From: Spirosoma sp.
GTDB lineage: Bacteria; Bacteroidota; Bacteroidia; Cytophagales; Spirosomataceae
Assembly: GCA_025351545.1 (NCBI GenBank)
Contig: JANXVQ010000707.1
Location: forward strand, 1 to 8,926
DNA length: 8,926 nt
Direction: 5' to 3'
Positions 1-6,947 of the stretch are shown piece after piece. The translations under genes and the position numbers were made by a program. Under the pieces are notes generated by a model. The model saw only the letters and a list, made by a program, of their open reading frames with translations, was not told the DNA's origin and searched no databases. Positions within the stretch are counted from its first letter, which is position 1. Each line of letters opens with the position of its first letter.

Positions 1-59
1 GAGCCGATAATAGCCACATCGTAAACAAGTGGCGCCTTTTTGATTTGTGGAATGTCCAT
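1..59 (-). CDS. N-terminus of probable FAD-dependent oxidoreductase (partial, GMC-like)
   Basis: An ATG at 59-57 on the minus strand opens a frame that runs off the left edge after 19 codons plus two bases. The peptide starts MDIPQIKK and continues into LVYDVAIIG, followed by the first two bases of a Ser codon (TC). A Tyr-Asp-hydrophobic-hydrophobic-Ile-Ile-Gly-Ser start is the usual first beta strand of an FAD/NAD(P)-binding Rossmann fold, just before the GxGxxG loop, which lies outside the window. There is no signal peptide, so the product is probably cytoplasmic or Tat-independent. GMC-family sugar oxidoreductases of Bacteroidota often begin this way, but other flavoproteins do too. The gene lies 145 nt downstream of the phosphodiesterase gene on the same strand. 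No clear terminator or perfect TAnnTTTG box was found in that gap, so cotranscription is possible. Confidence 0.55.
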   Translation of the reverse strand, partial: MDIPQIKKAPLVYDVAIIG

Positions 60-204
60 TGGGCAAAAAAAGTTAGGGTGTGCAACGACTAATGCTAAAC
101 CTAATAAGTTGAGTAGCGGTAATGTTTACTGCTTTGTCTTCGTCATCCTGGTTTCGACCCTCCAAATAGAATAACTATTGGCGATCTGGAATCCAGGTAG
201 ACTA

Positions 205-954
205 TTACCGCATTACCTGCACACATTCCGAAACTTTATCTGTATTAATTATGTCGACGCCTAATTTTTTTACCTGTTTCCAGGCATTTGGCATGTCGGG
301 AATGCCCCAGAACCGGATAGGTTCACTATCGTTATGCGCCCGTTTAATAACACGCTTTAGTTTGTCGCGATCGTCAGAAGGAATGTCGCCGATGCCATCC
401 CAGCGCGAGTAGGAGTAAAAATTGTCACTTATCATCGCTACCCGCTGAAGTGTTTCCTGATCATAAACTTCGCTGGGCCGCCCGTCGAACTTAAGGAGCG
501 GATAGTCAAGATAGGTCTCAATTCTAGGCCGATTGCCGCTGATAATGACCTGTATAGCCTTAGTATTAGCCGAACGATTGAAACAAGCCAAATTTTTCTG
601 TAGCATGGCCAGCAGTTTCGGCAGTACGTCGGCGGGAGTATCTTTTACATCAATTACTAACCCAAAAGTATAGTCCCGATCTGGACTTACCTTACCCTTA
701 TTTTGCTCAAATAATTTTACAATCGGTTTCAGATATAGGGAGTCCAGCGTTGGTGCAATAATTGTCGGCTTATCATGACATACGACTAACTTACCATCCT
801 GTAGCCAAACATCAGCTTCGATAAAGTCGGCTCTCTGCTCGTAGGCATCTACAAATGGCCGGGTTTTGGCATAATCGTTGTGCGCATGAATTTTTTGAGC
901 CAGTGTAACAGATACTGATATTAATAGGAGGGCAACGAGAATAGGATAGCGCAT
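205..954 (-). CDS. Secreted AIM6-like PI-PLC/GDPD-superfamily phosphodiesterase
   Basis: The product is 249 aa. It has a signal peptide (hydrophobic residues 4-18, likely cleavage after A19 before Q20), so it acts in the periplasm or at the cell surface. The mature protein begins almost at once with HAHNDY (23-28). IEADVWL (45-51) and VVCHD (57-61) follow, then TLDSLYLKP at about 69-77. This spacing is that of the TIM-barrel phosphodiesterases of the GDPD/PI-PLC superfamily: candidate catalytic or metal ligands are H25, E46, D48 and H60. HNDY plus the SLYLKP segment is typical of the branch that contains yeast AIM6, whose substrate is not established. Classical GDPDs have HRG where this protein has HAHND, so glycerophosphodiester hydrolysis should not be assumed. 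The C-terminus (DIINTDKV) matches the last barrel strand, so the gene looks complete. The ATG at 954 gives an ideal signal peptide; there is no Shine-Dalgarno sequence. It is transcribed divergently from fabG. Confidence 0.88.
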   Translation of the reverse strand: MRYPILVALLLISVSVTLAQKIHAHNDYAKTRPFVDAYEQRADFIEADVWLQDGKLVVCHDKPTIIAPTLDSLYLKPIVKLFEQNKGKVSPDRDYTFGLVIDVKDTPADVLPKLLAMLQKNLACFNRSANTKAIQVIISGNRPRIETYLDYPLLKFDGRPSEVYDQETLQRVAMISDNFYSYSRWDGIGDIPSDDRDKLKRVIKRAHNDSEPIRFWGIPDMPNAWKQVKKLGVDIINTDKVSECVQVMR

Positions 955-1019
955 GACGTATTACTTGATTTTTGACAAAGTAACGCAGCTTATCTACGAA
1001 ACCAAAACCTATACCTATC

Positions 1020-1049
1020 TTGCCGTTTCCGACCAAACTACTAATTTTG
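1020..1049 (+). promoter_or_regulatory. Putative Bacteroidetes-type promoter for fabG
   Basis: TTG at 1020-1022 is followed after 19 nt by TAATTTTG at 1042-1049, a perfect match to the Bacteroidetes -7 consensus TAnnTTTG with an accepted spacing from the -33 TTG. Transcription would start near 1055, leaving a leader of about 95 nt before the fabG ATG at 1151. I found no perfect equivalent on the minus strand for the divergent phosphodiesterase gene. Confidence 0.5.
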
Positions 1050-1150
1050 ACTAAATTTATTATGTAATGATGCCTAATGAATTTAGTAGGATGGATTTTA
1101 CATATATTTAGTATCCATTCTATAGCTTCTATTAATTATTACCTCTTACA

Positions 1151-1897
1151 ATGGATTTACTGAAAGGAAAAGTTGCCCTGATTACAGGTGCGTCGCGTGG
1201 AATTGGACGTGCTATGGCTCAGAAGTTTGCGAAAGAAGGTGCCGCCGTGGCATTTACCTATTTGTCGAGTGTTGAGAAAGGGCAGGCGCTGGAAGACGAA
1301 CTCCGGGCGTTTGGCGGGCAAGTGAAAGGGTATCGTTCCGACGCGTCTGACCATAAAGCTGCCGAAGATCTTATTACTCAGGTACTTGCCGACTTTGGCA
1401 AACTCGATGTGCTTATTAATAATGCCGGGATTACGAAAGATGGATTGTTGATGCGCATGACAGAAGAACAATGGGATTCTGTTATTAACGTTAACTTAAA
1501 GTCGGTATTCAATCTTACAAAAGCAGCCATCAAAACGATGATGAAAGCTAAATCCGGCTCAATCATTAACCTGACATCGGTTGTTGGCATCCGGGGCAAT
1601 GCGGGCCAGGCCAATTATGCCGCTTCGAAGGCTGGTATAATCGGTTTCACAAAGTCGGTTGCGCTTGAATTGGGCTCGCGAAATATTCGCTCCAATGCCA
1701 TTGCACCAGGTTTTATTGAGACTGAAATGACTGGCGAAATCAATCAGAAAGCGCTTGAGGAATGGAAACAGCAAATTCCAATGAAACGTGGTGGCCAACC
1801 TGAAGAAGTAGCTGATTGTGCTGTTTTCCTGGCCTCCGATCTCTCTCGCTACATTACTGGTCAAGTTCTGCAAGTTGATGGAGGAATGTTAACCTAA
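1151..1897 (+). CDS. fabG: 3-oxoacyl-[acyl-carrier-protein] reductase FabG (SDR family)
   Basis: The product is 248 aa, the usual FabG length. It is a cytoplasmic classical short-chain dehydrogenase/reductase expected to reduce 3-oxoacyl-ACP to (R)-3-hydroxyacyl-ACP with NADPH in fatty-acid elongation. Visible motifs are the cofactor loop TGASRGIG (12-19), D64 for the adenine pocket, NNAG (90-93), the catalytic tetrad N115, S143, Y156 and K160 (in YAASK), and APGFIETEMT (185-194), the FabG-style substrate loop. The C-terminus ends in ITGQVLQVDGGM, the usual tetramer-interface segment. The GITKD segment after NNAG and the M-T-E-E-Q-W-D segment are FabG hallmarks, so another SDR role is less likely but cannot be excluded. 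The gene is not in a fab cluster here; its neighbours are a divergent phosphodiesterase gene and a downstream VWA membrane-protein gene. The start is the only in-frame ATG before the Rossmann motif, and no Shine-Dalgarno sequence is present. Confidence 0.93.
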   Translation: MDLLKGKVALITGASRGIGRAMAQKFAKEGAAVAFTYLSSVEKGQALEDELRAFGGQVKGYRSDASDHKAAEDLITQVLADFGKLDVLINNAGITKDGLLMRMTEEQWDSVINVNLKSVFNLTKAAIKTMMKAKSGSIINLTSVVGIRGNAGQANYAASKAGIIGFTKSVALELGSRNIRSNAIAPGFIETEMTGEINQKALEEWKQQIPMKRGGQPEEVADCAVFLASDLSRYITGQVLQVDGGMLT

Positions 1898-1904
1898 TCA
1901 CGAA

Positions 1905-1957
1905 TGAAGAACTATGAATGATACCGTATCTGCCAGGGCATCATTCATAGTTCTTCA
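1905..1957 (+). terminator. 18-bp perfect hairpin after fabG, no U-tract
   Basis: The arms 1905-1922 and 1940-1957 are perfect reverse complements (left arm TGAAGAACTATGAATGAT) around a 17-nt loop. The hairpin starts 7 nt after the fabG stop codon. Its stem is A/T-rich and no T-run follows; the next bases are a GC-rich stretch. It could act as a transcript 3' end or RNA stabiliser between fabG and the VWA gene, but it is not a classical intrinsic terminator. Confidence 0.5.
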
Positions 1958-1996
1958 CCGCACCGGCGGCCCGGCTTAAACTACAACCCTTCTTTG

Positions 1997-4150
1997 ATGC
2001 AATCTGACGTTATTTTTCAATCCTCACCCTGGTGGATTCTGGTGTGTCTGCTCGCTGGGGCGGTATATGCGTTTGCTATGTACCAGCCTCTACCGCGTCT
2101 GGTAGGTAGTGGAACTACTGTAGGTGGGCTCGACAAACGAACGACATACGGGCTAGCCGCACTCCGGTTTGTCGTTGTTAGTTTTCTGACTTTTTTGTTG
2201 CTGAATCCGCTGATTCGAAGCCTGCGGACGCTAACCGAGAAACCTAAAGTTGTGTTGGCAATCGACAACTCTGAGTCGGTGGCGGCTGGTGGTCGGCCCG
2301 CGCTTACCCGCACATTAGAAGGGTTGCAAACGCTTAGAAAACAGTTGTTAGACAAGGGTTTAGATGTGTCGGTGCATACGTTTGCCGATATGTCTGCGGA
2401 TGAGCGCGACGGCGAATCGGACTTAACACAAATTCCCTTCACCCAGCGTACAACAGATTTGTCGGGCTTGCTATCGAGTATTCGTTCGGACTACGAAGGG
2501 CGTAATCTAACTGACGTTGTATTGGTGTCGGATGGAATTGTCAACCAGGGGCTTTCGCCAACATTTGGGCAGTACCCATTTGCTGTGCAGACCATTGGTT
2601 TAGGCGATACAATTCCGAAAAAAGACATTCAACTCAAAGGTGTTATTGTTAATCGGATTGCGTACCTGGGCAACCAATTTCCCGTAAAAGCTGAGGTTGT
2701 CAGCAACGGATTTCAGGGGCGTATCGCAACCGTCGTGTTGCGTCAGAATGGTAAAGAATTGGGTAGGCAGGCAGTCAGTTTAGGGAAAAAGGACACCTTC
2801 GACCAACTGACATTTCAAACGACAGCCACTCAGAAAGGGGTTCAGCATTATGTGGTGGAAGTACTGCCGCAACCCGGCGAATTTAGTACGCTCAATAACC
2901 GGCAGGATGTGTATTTAGACGTCATTGATGGAAAAGAAAAAGTGCTTCTGCTGGCGCTGACACCTCACCCGGATGTAAAGGCTTTACGAAACATTCTGGA
3001 AAAGAACCAGAACTATGAAGTCGATGTCCGTATTCTGACCGGAACACCGGCCGAAGCCACCACATCGGCTGATAAAGTATATGATTTAATTATTCTGCAT
3101 CAGATTCCTGACAATGGAGGTGTAGGTAATGCATTGGCACAAAAGTATTTGGCTAAAAAAACACCCGTGTTATTTGTGCTTGGCAATCAGTCATCAATGG
3201 GTCCGTTCAACACGTCGAATCCGGTAATGCAGGTAAATGCCCAACCGAATCAAAGCGATAAGGTGACGGGCATATTTAATCCCGAATTTAAGCAGCTTAA
3301 TCTTGACCCGGCCCGCCTTGAGATTCTTGCTAAACTGCCGCCAATGTCGGTGCCGTATGGTGAGTTTAGATTGCAGCCGGGGAGTGAAGTTGTACTTTGG
3401 CAACAGGTTGGCAGTGTTCGTACAACGAAGCCACTGTTGGCGTTGAACGTAACCAGTCCACGCAAAACCGCCGTGCTGGCAGGGGAGGGGCTATGGTCGT
3501 GGCGCCTTGAAGAATACGCATTAACGGATAAGCAGGAAGTAGTCGATGAGTTAATTCAGAAAGTCATCCAATTAATTTCGGTGAAGGAAGATCGGCGTAA
3601 ACTTCGCGTCTACCCAATTCGTAATGAATTTGTGGCAGGCGAAAAAGTTATTTTCGAGACCGAACTCTACAACGACATTTACGAGCGGCTATTTGATAAA
3701 TCCGTTCGACTGGAAATCAGTGATGAAAAAGGGTTGACGCGCTCCTATAATTACACGCCCACCTCGGCTAATAGCCGTTTTGAGATTAGTCGTTTGCCCG
3801 AGGGGGCTTACCGCTTTAAGGCCAGTGTTACGGCGAGCGACGCTTCGCTTAATAACAAGGCCGAACAGGCGTCGGGGCAGTTTGTTGTACGCGATCTGCA
3901 ACTCGAAGCCCTCAACACCACCGCCGATCATGGAATGCTCCGTCAGTTGGCGCAACAAAGTGGCGGGCACTTTTATAACGCCAGCCAAACAGACGAACTC
4001 GTGCGTAATTTGACTACCCGCCCGCACCCCTCCCGATTGACGAGCACCGAAGAAATGAATGAGCTCATTAACTGGCGTTGGTTGTTCTTTGTGGTCCTGA
4101 CACTGGTGACCATTGAGTGGGGATTACGAAAGTTTTATGGCGGATATTGA
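1997..4150 (+). CDS. Membrane-anchored VWA-domain protein with GATase-like region
   Basis: The product is 717 aa from the ATG at 1997; a TTG one codon upstream would add a single residue, and the ATG is preferred. Two hydrophobic segments (about 12-29 and 52-71) precede a von Willebrand A domain with all MIDAS parts: D90-x-S92-x-S94, T153 in RTTDLSG, and D179 in LVSDG. From about 314 to 450 there is an alpha/beta region (KVLLLALTPHP, then YDLIILHQIP and PVLFVLGNQ) resembling the class I glutamine-amidotransferase-like fold; I see no catalytic Cys-His pair. A beta-sandwich, Ig-like stretch follows (about 539-630). Then comes a segment around 645-672 (LRQLAQQSGGHFYNAS) like the end of BatA/BatB-type VWA domains, and a last membrane helix (about 693-709). 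The bulk is probably periplasmic. Metal-dependent protein binding is known for the VWA fold; the partner and process are unknown. No AAA+ MoxR gene, the usual VWA partner, is in the window. Confidence 0.82.
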   Translation: MQSDVIFQSSPWWILVCLLAGAVYAFAMYQPLPRLVGSGTTVGGLDKRTTYGLAALRFVVVSFLTFLLLNPLIRSLRTLTEKPKVVLAIDNSESVAAGGRPALTRTLEGLQTLRKQLLDKGLDVSVHTFADMSADERDGESDLTQIPFTQRTTDLSGLLSSIRSDYEGRNLTDVVLVSDGIVNQGLSPTFGQYPFAVQTIGLGDTIPKKDIQLKGVIVNRIAYLGNQFPVKAEVVSNGFQGRIATVVLRQNGKELGRQAVSLGKKDTFDQLTFQTTATQKGVQHYVVEVLPQPGEFSTLNNRQDVYLDVIDGKEKVLLLALTPHPDVKALRNILEKNQNYEVDVRILTGTPAEATTSADKVYDLIILHQIPDNGGVGNALAQKYLAKKTPVLFVLGNQSSMGPFNTSNPVMQVNAQPNQSDKVTGIFNPEFKQLNLDPARLEILAKLPPMSVPYGEFRLQPGSEVVLWQQVGSVRTTKPLLALNVTSPRKTAVLAGEGLWSWRLEEYALTDKQEVVDELIQKVIQLISVKEDRRKLRVYPIRNEFVAGEKVIFETELYNDIYERLFDKSVRLEISDEKGLTRSYNYTPTSANSRFEISRLPEGAYRFKASVTASDASLNNKAEQASGQFVVRDLQLEALNTTADHGMLRQLAQQSGGHFYNASQTDELVRNLTTRPHPSRLTSTEEMNELINWRWLFFVVLTLVTIEWGLRKFYGGY

Positions 4151-4256
4151 TTTTTAGTTGTCCATTCGTTCGCTATTTTCGCCTTGCTACCAAACAAGCA
4201 ATTACCTTCATCTAAGAAGCTGTTTGAGCTAATCTTATTGGGTTACAAAAGCGACT

Positions 4257-4351
4257 TTTTTTGTCAGATTAAGCAGTCAAAACCGGACGGGGCCGCCCGG
4301 CGGTTTAGCCTAACTAGATGAGGACGTTTGACTGCTTAATCTGACAAAAAA
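4257..4351. repeat. 25-bp perfect inverted repeat with GC-rich 45-nt loop
   Basis: Arms 4257-4281 and 4327-4351 are perfectly complementary. Each strand reads T-run, GTCAG...CTGAC, A-run, the reverse of the A-stem-T order of an intrinsic terminator. The loop (4282-4326) is much richer in G and C than its surroundings and holds its own small hairpin at 4283-4300 (CCGG, one mismatch, CGG pairing with CCG and CCGG). The element lies 106 nt after the VWA gene stop and 4 nt beyond the stop of the 49-aa gene on the other strand, so it could end or stabilise transcripts from both sides. No target-site duplication flanks it. The spacer before it (4151-4256) shows no gene; its only other feature is a T7 run at 4256-4262 preceded by a weak AAAAG/CTTTT stem. 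Confidence 0.75.
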
Positions 4352-4355
4352 CCTA

Positions 4356-4505
4356 TTATTTCTTGTTCTTTAGCGTTATGCCCGAAGTCATAATGCCCGA
4401 TTCGCCCTGTTCGTACTTTGGAACTTTGGGCGCGCCATGCACCTTGGGTGCTTTTGTGGCTACTTTTTTAACATTCTTGTTGCTCTTTTCTACGTGCGCA
4501 GCCAT
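4356..4505 (-). CDS. Small lysine-rich hypothetical protein (49 aa)
   Basis: The ATG at 4505-4503 opens a 49-codon frame ending in TAA at 4358-4356. The protein starts MAAHVEKSNKN, has 11 lysines against 3 glutamates and no aspartate or cysteine, and is strongly basic. A Lys/Ala/Pro/Val-rich first part (13-30) leads to YEQGESG (31-37) and a final TLKNKK. There is no signal peptide or membrane segment, so a cytoplasmic, perhaps nucleic-acid- or ribosome-associated, protein is plausible but unproven. Support for it being real is the clean compositional pattern, a stop directly abutting the 25-bp inverted repeat (4 nt away), and lack of any competing frame. In-frame GTG eight codons upstream is a less likely start. 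I found no perfect TAnnTTTG box in the 140 nt upstream (4506-4644), which otherwise shows nothing I can name. I do not recognise a family. Confidence 0.5.
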   Translation of the reverse strand: MAAHVEKSNKNVKKVATKAPKVHGAPKVPKYEQGESGIMTSGITLKNKK

Positions 4506-4644
4506 ACTGATAGGGTTTTTTCTATAGAACACCAACCAGCCAAAAACGTTTTATTTAACAGTAAGAGTCAATCTAATAAGTAAGATAGGGAGTTCTGTTT
4601 ATTCGCTTGACTACTGTGGACTAACATAATTGAGATTGTTTGAA

Positions 4645-4717
4645 CCAAAAATTCAGCCTAATGAGTACAGTGAACATAGATCATGTGTTCACTGTACTCA
4701 TTAGGCTGAATTTTTGG
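4645..4717. terminator. 32-bp perfect hairpin, bidirectional terminator form
   Basis: Arms 4645-4676 and 4686-4717 pair perfectly over 32 bp with a 9-nt loop (4677-4685), and two more loop bases can pair (a G-U and an A-U). The outer stem is A5 on the left and T5 on the right, so on either strand the hairpin ends in a T-run. That is the layout of a bidirectional intrinsic terminator. It sits about 38 nt past the stop codon of the cupredoxin gene (ends 4756, minus strand), which it most likely terminates, and it shields the upstream side of the 49-aa gene from readthrough. Confidence 0.8.
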
Positions 4718-4755
4718 CCGTTTTATTGGCCGGAACAGGCACTAGTAAAAACGAC

Positions 4756-6921
4756 TTATTTTACCACTTTCATTGTACCCTGCATAATATAAAAATGGCC
4801 GGGCACCGAGCATTCATACATGTAGTTGCCGGGCGTTGAGGGAGCGTTGAAATAGATCGTTTCGTTTGTATTGGGCTGTAGTAAATTGGTGTGATGCAAT
4901 ACCTTGTCTGACTGAGGGATATAATTCTTCTCCTGTCCTTCGAGGCCCAGTTTCATGGCAAGCTCCCCCACCTGAATGGCAGAGCCGGGCGTTACCACAA
5001 CGAAGTTATGCAGCATATCGTCCTCATTATTAAAGACGATCCGAACTTTGCTGCCCGCTTTTACCTGGAACTGCTCGGGGGTGAATTTAAGTCCCGGTTT
5101 AGTGCCCAGCGTGATTGTGTAATCGGGTTCGCCCCACGAAGCAGGCATTTCTGTTACTCGCTTCATGGTGCTGGAGGCCGTTGCTTTCGTCGCCACTGGT
5201 TTCGTCAATTTACCTTTTGTAGCGGTTGGCTTTGTACTTACCGGCGGGGCTGTAGACGTAGATGCCATAACCATTGACGCGTGGTCGTGATTTGGTGCCG
5301 CTTCGGCAATCGCCAGTTTTTCGCCGTCGGGTAGATTGTTCAGCGTGTAATAGCCAACATTATGCAATAACGCTCTGCCATTGGCCGACCGTACACCATT
5401 CGTAGTGATTTCATGAATGTAGCCCAAACGTAGACTATCTACCACCAAACGAGCTTTCATACCATCTTTTGATACAACAATACCACGAATGGGACAGCCA
5501 CCCCGGTTAATAACCGGACTACCATAAGTAGCATGGTATTTGTAGTTGAAGCCCGTCACTTTATACGATGCGGGATCAGCGGCCAGCTCCTGATCGACTG
5601 GAGCGGTAAATTCGATCTCAAAACCGTCTGGCATCGCGTGAATTGTTTTCATCTCGAAAGGCGTCTTCCCTGTCCAGACAAGACGCTGCAAACTGAACAG
5701 TTCTTTACCCGTCGATGACCAGCCCCGGCTCGTCATACCCACAAACATTGACGCATCGTGGCCCCATACCATGCGTAGTACGCCGGATGAGAAACCTTCG
5801 CGAAATGGAAACACAACACCCTGATATTTGCCCTTAACTTTCTCTAGGTCAACACGAGAGAGAATACTTTGTCCCTGATCGCCAATAAACATCTGGTTCG
5901 CAAAGGGGCCGAATTTACCCTGTGTATTATCGGTTAGTAGGCCCGATGTCGAGATACCCAGAATCCCATGCGGCAACCAAACCGCTGGCGCTTTCAGCGC
6001 TGTAAACCGCTTGGACACGTCATAGAGGGGCTCGCCTGTGTTAGGTACGTCCTGTGGCTTTATCGTTAGTGGTGAACCGGGTAAACCCGTCCAGCGAAGA
6101 CTCTCAGCATTTCCCAGAAAATCACCTTTTTCTACCTGAGAAATACGCCCTGAACCGACCCAGTCGCCCTGATTTTCAGTGTAAAAGTAGTCACCGGCTG
6201 CGTTGAAACCGTAGCCCGCTGGCGAGCGCATCCCAGCCGCGAAGGGCGTCATTTTGCCGTCGGGTGTTAGTTCGAGTGTCCAGCCGCGCCAGGGAACCAG
6301 ACTAACACCATGCCCTAAACTGTTGCTCCAGCCTACATTCAGCGTCACCAGCATGTTGCCGTTTGGCAAAAACGTTGGCCCGTACGAATATTCGTGGTAG
6401 TTGCCTGACAACGGCCAGGAGTAAATTTTGTCGTACGAATCTGCTTTGTCGTCGCCGTCGGTATCGCGCAGGCGGGTGACTTCACTACGTTGGGTGACAT
6501 AAATGTTACCGTCTTTGTAGGTCAGCCCCAGGGGTTCATGCAGGCCCGATGCAAACCGTTTGTAGGTTGGTTTTTCCGAACCACTTATGGCAGGATTTGA
6601 GACCAACCAGACTTCACCCCGGCGCGTGCAAACGGCTAAACTGCCATCTGGTAATGTGGCCATGCCACCCACTTCCAGAATAATATCTTCGGGTACGGGC
6701 AATGAAATCAGTTTGTAGAAATCATTCTCCTTTTCGGTCTCAACTTCTGGTTTGGCCAGACCTTTGGGAGCCGGAGCGGGTTGCTTACTACTGGAACTTA
6801 CGGGTTTCCCGTCTTTGGACTGAATCTGAGCCAGAGCGGGCAACGTACTAAAACAAGTTAGGCCAGACGCGATCAGGGCCGCGATTGCCAAACGGTTTAT
6901 GCTTTGATGAGATACGTTCAT
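4756..6921 (-). CDS. Secreted beta-propeller (sorbosone dehydrogenase-like) fused to azurin-type cupredoxin
   Basis: The product is 721 aa with a signal peptide (hydrophobic 11-30, cleavage after ALA31). A Ser/Pro/Lys-rich stretch (about 35-65) leads to a six-bladed-type beta-propeller (about 68-415). Repeated blade motifs include MATLPDGSLAVCTRRGEVW, LHEPLGLTYKDGNIYVTQR (by about 145) and DTDGDDKAD (153-161, a calcium-loop-like DxDGD). These resemble PQQ-type glucose/sorbosone dehydrogenase propellers. A beta-sandwich, SbsA/Ig-like domain (about 430-528) follows, then a low-complexity Thr/Lys/Ala/Pro linker (about 543-590). The C-terminal cupredoxin domain is about 600-721, with type-1 copper ligands H638 (in LHNFV), C704, H709 and M713 at azurin spacing (C-x4-H-x3-M). 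No CxxCH haem site is present. It is inferred to oxidise a sugar-like substrate in the periplasm and pass electrons through copper; neither PQQ binding nor substrate can be read from the sequence. The start is 26 nt after the DUF1080 gene, forming an operon. Confidence 0.85.
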   Translation of the reverse strand: MNVSHQSINRLAIAALIASGLTCFSTLPALAQIQSKDGKPVSSSSKQPAPAPKGLAKPEVETEKENDFYKLISLPVPEDIILEVGGMATLPDGSLAVCTRRGEVWLVSNPAISGSEKPTYKRFASGLHEPLGLTYKDGNIYVTQRSEVTRLRDTDGDDKADSYDKIYSWPLSGNYHEYSYGPTFLPNGNMLVTLNVGWSNSLGHGVSLVPWRGWTLELTPDGKMTPFAAGMRSPAGYGFNAAGDYFYTENQGDWVGSGRISQVEKGDFLGNAESLRWTGLPGSPLTIKPQDVPNTGEPLYDVSKRFTALKAPAVWLPHGILGISTSGLLTDNTQGKFGPFANQMFIGDQGQSILSRVDLEKVKGKYQGVVFPFREGFSSGVLRMVWGHDASMFVGMTSRGWSSTGKELFSLQRLVWTGKTPFEMKTIHAMPDGFEIEFTAPVDQELAADPASYKVTGFNYKYHATYGSPVINRGGCPIRGIVVSKDGMKARLVVDSLRLGYIHEITTNGVRSANGRALLHNVGYYTLNNLPDGEKLAIAEAAPNHDHASMVMASTSTAPPVSTKPTATKGKLTKPVATKATASSTMKRVTEMPASWGEPDYTITLGTKPGLKFTPEQFQVKAGSKVRIVFNNEDDMLHNFVVVTPGSAIQVGELAMKLGLEGQEKNYIPQSDKVLHHTNLLQPNTNETIYFNAPSTPGNYMYECSVPGHFYIMQGTMKVVK

Positions 6922-6947
6922 GATGATATTTTTCAGAAAATTGAGCC

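Noticed and set aside
187..197. CTGGAATCCAG palindrome downstream of the phosphodiesterase gene
   Set aside because: A 5-bp stem with a one-base centre cannot form a useful RNA hairpin and has no T-run.
1091..1118. ATGGAT/ATCCAT inverted repeat with a 16-nt A/T-rich spacer, and direct TAATGA repeats 10 nt apart at 1065-1080, in the divergent region
   Set aside because: Could be an operator, but six-base arms in A/T-rich DNA arise easily by chance and no regulator gene is nearby.
2017..2442. 141-codon minus-strand frame inside the VWA gene
   Set aside because: Antisense shadow of conserved membrane and VWA motifs, with no recognisable domain of its own.
4184..4201. Short TTGCT/AGCAA stem after the VWA gene as its terminator
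   Set aside because: Only 5 bp and no T-run follows; too weak beside the large palindrome downstream.
4211..4232. AAGAAGCTGTTTGAGC resembling an insertion-sequence end
   Set aside because: No partner inverted repeat, no target duplication and no transposase frame in the spacer.
5008..5277. 89-codon plus-strand frame inside the cupredoxin gene
   Set aside because: Lies antisense to a well-supported gene; its Cys/Arg-rich composition is typical of a shadow frame.
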